From assembly GCA_007117945.1 (NCBI GenBank), contig SKTN01000413.1, forward strand, positions 1 through 11,455: 11,455 bases of DNA, written 5' to 3'. The DNA is from Nitriliruptoraceae bacterium. GTDB taxonomy: Bacteria > Actinomycetota > Nitriliruptoria > Nitriliruptorales > Nitriliruptoraceae. The translations under genes and the position numbers were made by a program. The notes under the pieces are model-generated. The model was not told the DNA's origin. It saw nothing but the letters and a program-made list of their open reading frames with translations, and ran no database searches. This document shows positions 1 to 7,656 of the stretch, piece after piece; within the stretch, counting starts at the first letter, position 1; the number at the start of each line of letters is the position of its first letter.

Positions 1-435
1 GGGTCCTCCTTCGTGGAGATCTACCAGAACTGCAACATCTTCAACGACGGGGCGTTCTCGGCGCTGAAGGACCCCGACAAGAAGGACCACAACCAGATCC
101 GGTTGCAGGCCGGTCAGCCGATCACCTTCGGTCCCGACGGGGAACGCGCGGTGGTCGCGGAGGCTGACGGCTCGATGTCGATCGTGCCCACCGAGCAGGC
201 GGGGGAGCGGGTCGTGGTGCACGATCCGACCCGTGAGGAGCCCACCACGGCCTTCGCGCTGTCGCGGCTCGCACTCAACCCCACGGGACCGACACCGATC
301 GGGATCTTCCGTGACGTGGACCGACCGGTCTACGACGACGAGTTGCGGATCCAGGTCGAGACCGCCAAGGAGCAGCGCGGCGAGGGGCGTCTCGAGGCAC
401 TGCTCGACAGTGGCAACGTCTGGGACGTGCTCTAG
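1..435 (+). CDS. korB: 2-oxoglutarate:ferredoxin oxidoreductase, beta subunit (KorB), C-terminal part
   Basis: This is the last 144 codons of a gene that enters from the left edge, read in frame from base 1 to TAG at 433-435. The GTG at 13 is an internal valine and not a start, because the conserved segment GSSFVEIYQNCNIFNDGAF runs through it. That segment and the rest of the tail match my recollection of actinobacterial KorB. KorB is the thiamine-diphosphate- and [4Fe-4S]-binding subunit of the CoA-dependent 2-oxoacid:ferredoxin oxidoreductase, which with KorA decarboxylates 2-oxoglutarate to succinyl-CoA and reduces ferredoxin. Family members are about 340-370 residues, so roughly 200 residues, including the cofactor-binding core, lie outside the window. 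korA would be expected immediately upstream. Substrate choice (2-oxoglutarate over pyruvate) is inferred from family resemblance. Confidence 0.88.
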   Translation, partial: GSSFVEIYQNCNIFNDGAFSALKDPDKKDHNQIRLQAGQPITFGPDGERAVVAEADGSMSIVPTEQAGERVVVHDPTREEPTTAFALSRLALNPTGPTPIGIFRDVDRPVYDDELRIQVETAKEQRGEGRLEALLDSGNVWDVL

Positions 436-445
436 GCGCCCCGGC

Positions 446-1879
446 TCACCCGGCCGAACCCGCGTCGGCCGGCCCGGCATCACCGGCCCCCGGTGCCCGC
501 GGGTCGCCAGCCGGGTCGTCGGGTGTGCGCGGCCGGGATTCGGGGACCAGCAGCACCGACACGTACACGATCTGTGCCGCCAGGGCCCCGAAGCCGGCGA
601 GCGCCAGGCCGACCGGGGCCGACATCGGTACGGCGGTGGGGATGATCGCGCCCACCACCCATGCGACGGAGAACACCGTCTCCGAGCGGGTGAAGGCGGC
701 GCCACGGCGGCCGGCCGGGACCGCCGACTGCTGGAGCCCGTCGAAGGCGAGCTTCGCGAACCCCCAGGCGACGCCGGCGGCCCCGGCCAGCGCCGCCGCT
801 GCGACCAACCCGAACCACTGGCCCGCGGAGAAGGCGGCCGCAGCCGTCAACGCCAGGGCGCCGAGCACGATCGGTTCCTCACGGACCCGGCGGGCGAGGA
901 GGGGGACCAGCCGTGATGCGAGTGCGTAGCCCGCGCCGGCCGCCGCCAGGAGGGCACCGAAGTCCAGCAGGCTGGCCTGGGTCTGCTGGAGTTCGAAGGC
1001 CAGCAGCAGGAGCAGGAAGCCGTTGCAGACGCGCACCCCGGCCGTCGCCAGTAACGCGAGCCGCACCTCCCGGGGGAGCGACACCCGGGGGGGACGCCGC
1101 GTCCGGCCGAGGACCCGGGTCGCCGCCCCGTCAGGTGCCGGCAGCCGACGTCCGAAGGCGGCTGCGGCCAGCGCGGCGGCCGCGCTCAGGGCGAGAGGAC
1201 CGTTGGCGTCGAACCACGCCAGGCTCGCGAGGCCGATGCCCCCGGCCAGCCCTCCGGCCAGCACGCCGATCCAGGCCAGGCGCGCGTTGGCGGCGACCAG
1301 GGCACGAGGCGCGTCCAGGGCCAGGGGCAGCAGCGCGTTGCGCGTGATCCCGTGGACCCGGGACAGGACCAGGAGCATGAAGGCCACGGGGAACAACCAC
1401 AGGCTGTCCAGCCGTCCGAGGGCGGCGAGGGCGAACAGCGCCCGGCCCGCGGCGGCGGCGATCAGCGTGGTCCGCGTGGCGACGGGGGTGCGGTCGAGGA
1501 TGCGGCCGAGCACCGGACCGATCACCGCGAAGGGCGCGACGGTCAGGAGCAGGTAGAGGGCGACGTTGCCCCTGGCCTCGGCCGTGGGGACGGAGAAGAA
1601 CAACGTGCCCGCCAGCCCGATCGACACCAGGGTGTCGGAGGCGGTGGAGAACACCTGGGTGATCGCGAGGTTGCGGAACCCGATCCCGCCGGTGTCGAAC
1701 AGCGACCGCACGCTGCCCGTCAGCTTGCGTGCACCGGCCCGTGACGCCCGCCCGAGCGACGAACCCGTGGGCGGTCGTGGGGGCGCCTGTGCTGCGGCCG
1801 GGGCGACGGCACGGCCGCGACGGCGAGCGGGACGGGCGCCGCGGGGCGGCGGGGGCGGTCCGGGCGCATGCTCGTTCAC
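446..1879 (-). CDS. Major facilitator superfamily transporter
   Basis: A 477-residue integral membrane protein with about twelve hydrophobic segments: six at roughly residues 72-242, a charged Arg/Pro-rich central loop (243-272), and six at roughly 274-446. An MFS motif A-like loop, GPVLGRILDRTPVATR (121-136), sits between TM2 and TM3. Both tails look disordered: residues 1-58 are rich in Pro, Ala and Arg, and 447-477 are rich in Gly, Pro and Asp. The start is GTG at 1879, chosen because a TAGCGT -10-like box ends 6 nt upstream and no Shine-Dalgarno sequence is visible, as expected for a leaderless message. A later GTG within the first 60 codons remains possible. Substrate is unknown. From memory, an MFS gene (Rv2456c) also neighbours korA/korB in Mycobacterium tuberculosis, so the association may be conserved, although here the gene converges on korB. 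Confidence 0.82.
   Translation of the reverse strand: MNEHAPGPPPPPRGARPARRRGRAVAPAAAQAPPRPPTGSSLGRASRAGARKLTGSVRSLFDTGGIGFRNLAITQVFSTASDTLVSIGLAGTLFFSVPTAEARGNVALYLLLTVAPFAVIGPVLGRILDRTPVATRTTLIAAAAGRALFALAALGRLDSLWLFPVAFMLLVLSRVHGITRNALLPLALDAPRALVAANARLAWIGVLAGGLAGGIGLASLAWFDANGPLALSAAAALAAAAFGRRLPAPDGAATRVLGRTRRPPRVSLPREVRLALLATAGVRVCNGFLLLLLAFELQQTQASLLDFGALLAAAGAGYALASRLVPLLARRVREEPIVLGALALTAAAAFSAGQWFGLVAAAALAGAAGVAWGFAKLAFDGLQQSAVPAGRRGAAFTRSETVFSVAWVVGAIIPTAVPMSAPVGLALAGFGALAAQIVYVSVLLVPESRPRTPDDPAGDPRAPGAGDAGPADAGSAG
450..472. terminator. Inverted repeat at the korB / MFS convergent junction
   Basis: A perfect 8-bp stem, CCGGCCGA (450-457) and TCGGCCGG (465-472), encloses a 7-nt loop. 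It starts 15 nt after the korB stop and lies within the last codons of the converging transporter gene. It can form on either strand. No T-run follows, so termination is inferred from position and stem strength only. Confidence 0.4.
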
Positions 1880-1891
1880 ACCGCGACGCTA
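1880..1891 (-). promoter_or_regulatory. -10-like box TAGCGT just before the MFS start (possible leaderless promoter)
   Basis: On the minus strand TAGCGT (1891-1886) fits the actinobacterial TANNNT -10 pattern. It is followed by CGCGGT and then the GTG start at 1879, so transcription would begin at or next to the start codon. No convincing -35 hexamer is seen. A near-identical element precedes the gene at 5119. Confidence 0.4.
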
Positions 1892-1930
1892 GCGCCGTGC
1901 GGGCCTACGGGGGGAAGCGAGCAGCGGAGG

Positions 1931-1960
1931 TTGGCCCGCGGGGCTGCGGTCTGCCAGGCT
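1931..1960 (+). promoter_or_regulatory. Weak sigma70-like promoter for the phosphotransferase-HAD operon
   Basis: TTGGCC (1931-1936) and CAGGCT (1955-1960) are separated by 18 nt. They would start transcription near 1967, giving a leader of about 26 nt that includes the GGAG at 1983-1986. The match is weak and is offered only because it lies in the 113-bp divergent gap. Confidence 0.25.
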
Positions 1961-1992
1961 CCCGGGCGCGGACACGAGCATCGGAGCAGCAG

Positions 1993-3051
1993 GTGTCGAC
2001 ACCGCCCACCTCCCCGGGAGACGGCCCTGAGGGGCTCGACCTGCAGGCCGTCACCCCGTGGCTGCGAGAGCACGCCGGACTGGAACCCCCGCTGACCGCG
2101 AGCACCGTGGCGGGAGGGCGGTCGAACCTGACCTACCTCGTGACCGATGCCCGCGGGCACCGCCTCGTCGTTCGCCGGCCGCCTCTGCACGGGGTGCTCC
2201 AGTCGGCCCACGACGTCGCCCGGGAACACCGGATCCTCACCGCCCTGGCCGACACCGACGTCCCCGTGCCGCACTGCATCGGCGTAGAGGAGGACGAGGC
2301 ACTGCTCGGCGCCCCCTTCTACGCGATGGAGTACGTCGAGGGCGTGGTCGCCCGCGACCAGCATGTGGCGGCCACGGACCTCTCCGCGGCCGCCCGCGCG
2401 GCCAGTGGGCCGGAACTGATCGACGTGCTCGTCCGGTTGCACCGCGTCGACGTCGACGCGGTGGGACTGGGGGGACTGGCACGGCGCGAGGGCTACCTCG
2501 AGCGCCAGCTCACACGGTGGCAGCGCCAGCTCGAAGGGTCCCGGACCAGGGAGCTGCCCGTGCTCGAGGAGGTCCACAGCCGGCTGGCCGCCGACGTGCC
2601 CCCCCAGGGCCCGGCCGGGATCGTCCACGGCGACTACCGCCTCGACAACCTGCTGCTGGACCCCACGACCGGGGAGGTGCGGGCGGTGCTGGACTGGGAG
2701 CTGACGACCCTGGGCGACCCCCTCGCCGACCTCGGCCTGCTGCTGGTCTACTGGGCCCAGCCCGACGATCCCACCCTGCCCCTGCCCGACGCGCCGACCC
2801 TGGCCGAGGGCTTCGCCCAGCGCGAGGAGCTCACCGAGCGCTACGCCCGGGCCTCGGGCCGCGACGTCAGCGGCATCGGCTACCACGTGGCCTTCGGCTA
2901 CTGGAAGCTGGCGTGCATCCTCGAGGGCGTCCACAGCCGGTACGTCGCCGGGGCCTACGGGCAGGGTGCGGAGGGCTTCGAACAGCTCGGCGACCTGGTG
3001 GTGGAGCTCGGGGAGCGGGCAGCGGACGCCGCCACTGAGGCGGGCCGATGA
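1993..3051 (+). CDS. ACAD10/ACAD11-type phosphotransferase (APH fold), possible hydroxyacyl-CoA kinase
   Basis: A 352-residue cytosolic kinase-fold protein. The nucleotide-binding loop is GGRSNLTY (41-48), followed by VVRRPP (59-64) in the position of the ATP-contacting strand. The catalytic loop is HGDYRLDN (212-219), with D214 as catalytic base and N219 and D234 (LDWE) as metal ligands. The tail LTTLGDPLADLGLLLVYW is typical of the phosphotransferase family related to the APH domain of acyl-CoA dehydrogenases 10 and 11. In that group, ACAD11 and Pseudomonas LvaA phosphorylate 4-hydroxyacyl-CoAs, so a hydroxyacyl-CoA kinase role is reasonable but inferred. Antibiotic resistance is unlikely. 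The start is GTG 1993, with GGAG 6 nt upstream. The open frame extends back to 1729 but overlaps the transporter gene there. The stop overlaps the next start as ATGA, implying translational coupling. Confidence 0.85.
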   Translation: MSTPPTSPGDGPEGLDLQAVTPWLREHAGLEPPLTASTVAGGRSNLTYLVTDARGHRLVVRRPPLHGVLQSAHDVAREHRILTALADTDVPVPHCIGVEEDEALLGAPFYAMEYVEGVVARDQHVAATDLSAAARAASGPELIDVLVRLHRVDVDAVGLGGLARREGYLERQLTRWQRQLEGSRTRELPVLEEVHSRLAADVPPQGPAGIVHGDYRLDNLLLDPTTGEVRAVLDWELTTLGDPLADLGLLLVYWAQPDDPTLPLPDAPTLAEGFAQREELTERYARASGRDVSGIGYHVAFGYWKLACILEGVHSRYVAGAYGQGAEGFEQLGDLVVELGERAADAATEAGR

Positions 3052-3701
3052 CGACGGCGCCGACGCCCGCGGAGCGGGCGCTGCTGCTGGACTACGGCGG
3101 CGTCCTCACGGCGCCCGTCCAGGACGCCTTCGCGCGCTTCGAGGCCGCGCTGGGCGTCCCCCCGGGCGACAGTTTCGCCCTGCTGCGCACCGCGTCCCGG
3201 AGCCGGGACGGTGGGATCATCGGTGCCCTGGAACGCGGTGAGATGGATGTGGCCACCTTCGACGCCCACCTCCACCGCCTGCTCACCGACGCGGGGTACG
3301 AGGTGCCCGAGGGCACGGATCTGGTGGAGGGGATGTTCGCGGCCATGGCACCTGCCGGTGGGTTGTGGGCGCTGGTGGACGAGGTCCGTCGCCACGGGGT
3401 CCGCACCGGCCTGCTGTCCAACTCCTGGGGGACGTCGGCCTACCCCTTCGAACGGTTGGCCCGCACCTTCGACACCCTGGTGCTGTCCGGCGAGGTGGGC
3501 CTGCGCAAGCCCGATCCGCGCATCTACGAGCTGGCCATGCAGCGGGTGGGCGTACCCGCGCAGGGGTGCGTGTTCGTCGACGACCTGGAACGCAACGTCG
3601 CTGCGGCGACCGAGCTCGGCATGCACGGCGTCCACCACACCGGCGACGACCAGGCCACGCGTGCCGCCGTGCTGGCGGCGCTGGAGCTCGACGTCGCCTA
3701 G
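3048..3701 (+). CDS. HAD-superfamily hydrolase (ACAD10/epoxide-hydrolase N-domain type)
   Basis: A 217-residue cytosolic phosphatase-fold protein. Motif I is LLLDYGGVL (12-20) with nucleophile D15. Motif II is LLSNSWG with S124, motif III is GLRKPDP with K154, and motif IV is VFVDDLERN with D178 and D179. Residues 21-100 form the expected helical cap between motifs I and II. Position D+2, usually the acid/base Asp, is Gly (DYGG); this occurs in several HAD-IA relatives, including YihX-like phosphatases, and does not by itself mean loss of activity. The ATG overlaps the kinase stop (ATGA), and GAGG at 3037-3040 lies 7 nt upstream. In human ACAD10 a HAD domain and an APH domain precede the dehydrogenase, so this gene and its neighbour look like the unfused bacterial version. 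The substrate, probably a phosphorylated acyl or hydroxyacyl compound, is not known. Confidence 0.84.
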   Translation: MTTAPTPAERALLLDYGGVLTAPVQDAFARFEAALGVPPGDSFALLRTASRSRDGGIIGALERGEMDVATFDAHLHRLLTDAGYEVPEGTDLVEGMFAAMAPAGGLWALVDEVRRHGVRTGLLSNSWGTSAYPFERLARTFDTLVLSGEVGLRKPDPRIYELAMQRVGVPAQGCVFVDDLERNVAAATELGMHGVHHTGDDQATRAAVLAALELDVA

Positions 3702-3718
3702 GCGCCCGGAGGGGCGCC
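3701..3718. terminator. GC hairpin between HAD hydrolase and second MFS gene
   Basis: GGCGCCC (3701-3707) and GGGCGCC (3712-3718) form a perfect 7-bp stem with a 4-nt GGAG loop. It begins at the last base of the HAD stop codon and ends 16 nt before the converging transporter stop. It works on both strands and has no T-run, so it is a candidate bidirectional terminator. Confidence 0.5.
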
Positions 3719-3734
3719 GTCTCCGCGCTGCCCG

Positions 3735-4961
3735 TCAGGCGTCGTGCCGCTGCATGTCAGGCGCGTGGTCGGGCTCGTCGAGGACCACGATCGCGGCGCT
3801 GCGCCGGCGGGCGAGGGCACCCAGCAGGGCGATCACCGCCAGCAGCGCGCCACCCGTGCCGTAGGCCGCCGCGACACCCGAGAGGTCCGCGAGCAGCGCG
3901 AGGCCCAGGGAACCCAGCCCGTCGGCGATCGCCAGGCCCGCCACCATCGCCCCCGTCACCTGGGCCATGCGCGCGGGCGGTGCCAGGCGCAGGAACAGCA
4001 GTTGCGCGCCGACGTACCACCCGGCACCGGCGCCGATCAGCAGGTTCGCCGCCGCGATCTGGGCCGGGGTCCGTGCGAAGGCGGCCAGGCCCAGGGCCCC
4101 TGCCAGCGCCGTGAAGTGCAGCAGCAGGGTCCGCGGTCGTCGGATCGCCCGGGTGCGGCCCAGCACCGTCATGACCACGGCCTGTCCGGCGGGTGCCGCA
4201 GCCAGCACGAGGGGGCGTAGGGGGTCGTCAGGGCCCGCGACGGTGGGTGCCAACACCTCCGGCAGGGAGCCGACGATCCCCGTTGCCAGGGTCAGGAGGG
4301 CGAACAGCCGCAGGGCGGGATGACCGAGGATCGTCCGCACCCCCGTGGACAGGGTCGAGGGGGGCGGGGAGGTGGTCGGCTCGGGCAGGGGGAGCCCGAG
4401 CAGCAACAGCGCCCCGATCACGAAGGTCGCGGCGTCGAGCAGCAGCGCGGCATCGGCGCCGATGGCCACGTACAGCCCCGCTCCCGCGAGGTAGCCCAGG
4501 ACCTGCGCGGCCTGGTCCGTCGTGGACAGCAGCGCGACCAGGGGACCGCGGTGGTCGTCGTGCAGCCCCTCGGCCATCGCCCCGGAGCGCACGGAGACCG
4601 TGGCCACGCGGACCGCGGCCAGCCCCGCCGCGGTGACGATCACCACGGCGACGCCATCGATGAGCACGGGCAGACACACGATCAGCCCACCCAGCAACTG
4701 CAGGGCCGCGAGGGTGCGTGCCCGGTGGGTGCGGTCCAGCCAGCGACCACCGAGGATGCCGGTCAGCGCCGAGGGCACCACGCCGACGGCGACGACGATG
4801 GCGGCACCGAGCGTCAGGCCGGTGCGGTCGGCCGCCAGGAACAGCAGCGCGCCCAGCGCGACGTAATCCCCGATGGTGGAGGTCAGGCTGGCCAGCCACA
4901 GTCGGCGCACCAGGGGCTGTCGCAGCGCAGCGCGGTACCCGGGGGAGGGCTCTGGTGCCAC
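3735..4961 (-). CDS. Major facilitator superfamily transporter
   Basis: A 408-residue membrane protein with about twelve hydrophobic segments starting at residue 21 (WLASLTSTIGDYVALGALLF). Motif A-like GILGGRWLDRTHRART (68-83) lies in the TM2-TM3 loop, and a hydrophilic central linker (about 191-210, rich in Pro, Ser and Thr) separates the two halves. Overall it resembles drug/solute-efflux MFS proteins of actinobacteria; the substrate cannot be inferred. The GTG at 4961 was chosen because GAGG lies exactly 6 nt upstream and it places TM1 at a normal distance from the N-terminus. The frame is also open to GTG 5036, which would add 25 uninformative Arg-rich residues, but a TAGGCT -10-like box at 5029-5024 lies inside that extension. 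The gene converges on the HAD gene and diverges from the NYN gene. Confidence 0.8.
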   Translation of the reverse strand: MAPEPSPGYRAALRQPLVRRLWLASLTSTIGDYVALGALLFLAADRTGLTLGAAIVVAVGVVPSALTGILGGRWLDRTHRARTLAALQLLGGLIVCLPVLIDGVAVVIVTAAGLAAVRVATVSVRSGAMAEGLHDDHRGPLVALLSTTDQAAQVLGYLAGAGLYVAIGADAALLLDAATFVIGALLLLGLPLPEPTTSPPPSTLSTGVRTILGHPALRLFALLTLATGIVGSLPEVLAPTVAGPDDPLRPLVLAAAPAGQAVVMTVLGRTRAIRRPRTLLLHFTALAGALGLAAFARTPAQIAAANLLIGAGAGWYVGAQLLFLRLAPPARMAQVTGAMVAGLAIADGLGSLGLALLADLSGVAAAYGTGGALLAVIALLGALARRRSAAIVVLDEPDHAPDMQRHDA

Positions 4962-5023
4962 GGCGAACCTCGGGTCGGTGGAACGAGCCCGCCACGCGGC
5001 GACGTTCCCGGGACGACGGGTGG

Positions 5024-5046
5024 AGCCTACTACCACGCTCGGTGGT
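5024..5046 (-). promoter_or_regulatory. Candidate promoter and ACCAC-N5-GTGGT operator for the second MFS gene
   Basis: On the minus strand TAGGCT (5029-5024) fits a TANNNT -10 box about 60 nt upstream of GTG 4961. Directly upstream is a perfect 5-bp inverted repeat with a 5-nt spacer, ACCACGCTCGGTGGT (5032-5046 on +), placed where a repressor would cover the -35 region. No regulator gene adjoins it, so the binding protein is unknown. Confidence 0.3.
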
Positions 5047-5105
5047 CGTGGAGATGTCGAGGGTCATGGCCACCGGGGGTCGCGCGTTCGGGGGGCCTGG
5101 TGGAG

Positions 5106-5118
5106 TAGGGTCGCGGCC
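5106..5118 (+). promoter_or_regulatory. -10-like box TAGGGT just before the NYN gene (possible leaderless promoter)
   Basis: TAGGGT (5106-5111) is followed by CGCGGCC and the ATG at 5119, so transcription starting about 7 nt after the box would begin at the start codon. The core TAGGGTCGCGG differs by one base from TAGCGTCGCGG before the MFS gene at 1879. AGGG inside the same element could alternatively act as a weak Shine-Dalgarno 8 nt from the ATG. Confidence 0.4.
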
Positions 5119-6258
5119 ATGGCTACCTCAGACGCACCAGAAGAGCGACTCGCGCTGTACGTCGACCACGAGAACGTGGCGATCGGTGCGCGCGACATCG
5201 GCTACCGCTTCGACCCGCAGCCCCTCCTCGAGGCGTTGGTGGAGCGGGGACGGCTGATCACCCGCCGTGCCTACGCGGACTGGAACCTGTTCAAGGACGA
5301 CCGACGTGGGATGGTCGACGCGAACATCGAGCTGATCGAGATCCCCCAGCGTTCCGACTCGGTCCGCAAGAACGCCGCGGACATCCAGATGGCCGTCGAC
5401 GCGATGGAGCTCGCGCTGACCCGCGACTTCGTCTCCACCTTCGTGATCGTCTCGGGCGACTCCGACTTCACGCCCCTGGTGAGCAAGCTCCGTGAGCTGA
5501 ACAAGCGGGTCATCGGCGTCGGGCTCAAGGGCTCCACCTCGGCGATGCTGCCGCCGGCCTGCGACGAGTTCCTGTTCTACGACCGTCTCGAGGGCATCCC
5601 GAGGCGCGAGACCAAGGGCGGTGGACCGGCCCAGGGACGCTCGAAGAAGAAGCCACCGGCGCCCAAGCGTGGTGGTGGCGGCGGCAAGGCGGCCGCGAGC
5701 GAGCCGACCCCGGAGCCGCCGGCCGAGCAGAAGGGTTCCTCGCAGAAGCAGGATCTGCGCAAGCTCGAGCGCCTGATCACCCGGACCCTGGCGGGGATCC
5801 AGTCCTCGGCGGCAGGTGCGGTCCAGGCCTCCAACCTCAAGCGGGCCCTGTTGCGCAAGGACCCCACCTTCAACGAGGGCGACTTCGGCTTCCGGGGGTT
5901 CCGGGAGCTGCTGCGCCACCTCGCCGACGGTGGTGTCATCACCCTGACCGACGGGACCGCCCCCGGCGACCCGGAGGTGGACTTCCCCTCCGCGCCCCGT
6001 GACGAGGACGCCGCCTTCGCGCTCCTGCGCGACACCGTCAAGGAGCTGATGGTCGAGCTCGGCGGGGACCCCCCGCTGTCTGGGCTGAAGGACCAACTGC
6101 GCAAGCGCCAGCCCGACTTCTCCGAGAAGGACCTCGGCTACTCCGGCTTCCTCCAGTTCTGCAAGGCGGCGGTCACCAAGGACGTCGTCGAGATGGACTG
6201 GGAGGAGGAGGACGCGGAGTACTACCTCTACGTCGAGGAGGGCGACAAGCCCTCCTGA
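5119..6258 (+). CDS. NYN-domain putative ribonuclease with two C-terminal OST-HTH/LOTUS domains
   Basis: A 379-residue soluble protein. Residues 10-160 form a NYN (PIN-like, LabA/DUF88) nuclease domain with the expected acidic metal-binding residues: D16 and N19 in LYVDHENV, D88 in NAADIQMAVD, and D114 and D116 in VSGDSDF. Residues 165-205 are a basic Lys/Gly/Pro-rich linker. Two helix-turn-helix repeats of the OST-HTH/LOTUS type follow at about 211-278 and 296-372. They share the pattern L(K)xxLR-K-x-P-x-F-x-E-x-DxGaxxFxxL. LOTUS domains bind RNA, notably G-rich or G-quadruplex RNA, and the NYN-LOTUS combination is known from eukaryotic MARF1. An RNA-directed nuclease or RNA-turnover role is therefore likely, but the target is unknown. 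The ATG follows a -10-like TAGGGT box; the frame is open upstream to 4873, but that part is non-conserved and overlaps the divergent promoter. Confidence 0.85.
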   Translation: MATSDAPEERLALYVDHENVAIGARDIGYRFDPQPLLEALVERGRLITRRAYADWNLFKDDRRGMVDANIELIEIPQRSDSVRKNAADIQMAVDAMELALTRDFVSTFVIVSGDSDFTPLVSKLRELNKRVIGVGLKGSTSAMLPPACDEFLFYDRLEGIPRRETKGGGPAQGRSKKKPPAPKRGGGGGKAAASEPTPEPPAEQKGSSQKQDLRKLERLITRTLAGIQSSAAGAVQASNLKRALLRKDPTFNEGDFGFRGFRELLRHLADGGVITLTDGTAPGDPEVDFPSAPRDEDAAFALLRDTVKELMVELGGDPPLSGLKDQLRKRQPDFSEKDLGYSGFLQFCKAAVTKDVVEMDWEEEDAEYYLYVEEGDKPS

Positions 6259-6324
6259 CCCGCGGGGACGCCGGTCGCCGCAGGTCAGGCCAGGGTGGCA
6301 CGGCGCGTCGGGGACGTGGGGCCC

Positions 6325-6355
6325 CGGGTCGCCTCGGCGGCGGTGAGGTGACCCG
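6325..6355. terminator. Stem-loop terminator candidate after the NYN gene
   Basis: CGGGTCGCCTC (6325-6335) pairs with GAGGTGACCCG (6345-6355) as an 11-bp stem with a 9-nt loop. The single non-Watson-Crick position is a G-U pair in the + transcript but an A-C mismatch in the - transcript, so the structure is stronger for the + NYN message. It sits in the 126-bp convergent gap, which otherwise shows nothing recognisable. No T-run follows. Confidence 0.5.
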
Positions 6356-6384
6356 CGAGGCCGGCCATGGGGGCGTGCACACGA

Positions 6385-7652
<1,268 letters not shown>

Positions 7653-7656
<4 letters not shown>

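Noticed and set aside
1729..1992. Extension of the phosphotransferase gene 88 codons upstream
   Set aside because: It overlaps the 5' end of the divergent transporter gene, is Arg-rich and unconserved, and GTG 1993 has a well-spaced GGAG.
1876..2934. A 352-codon minus-strand frame opposite the phosphotransferase gene
   Set aside because: It is exactly antisense to the conserved kinase motifs and has low-complexity Gly/Val/Gln/His composition.
4873..5118. N-terminal extension of the NYN protein by 82 codons
   Set aside because: It runs antisense to the divergent transporter and through its promoter; the NYN fold starts right after ATG 5119.
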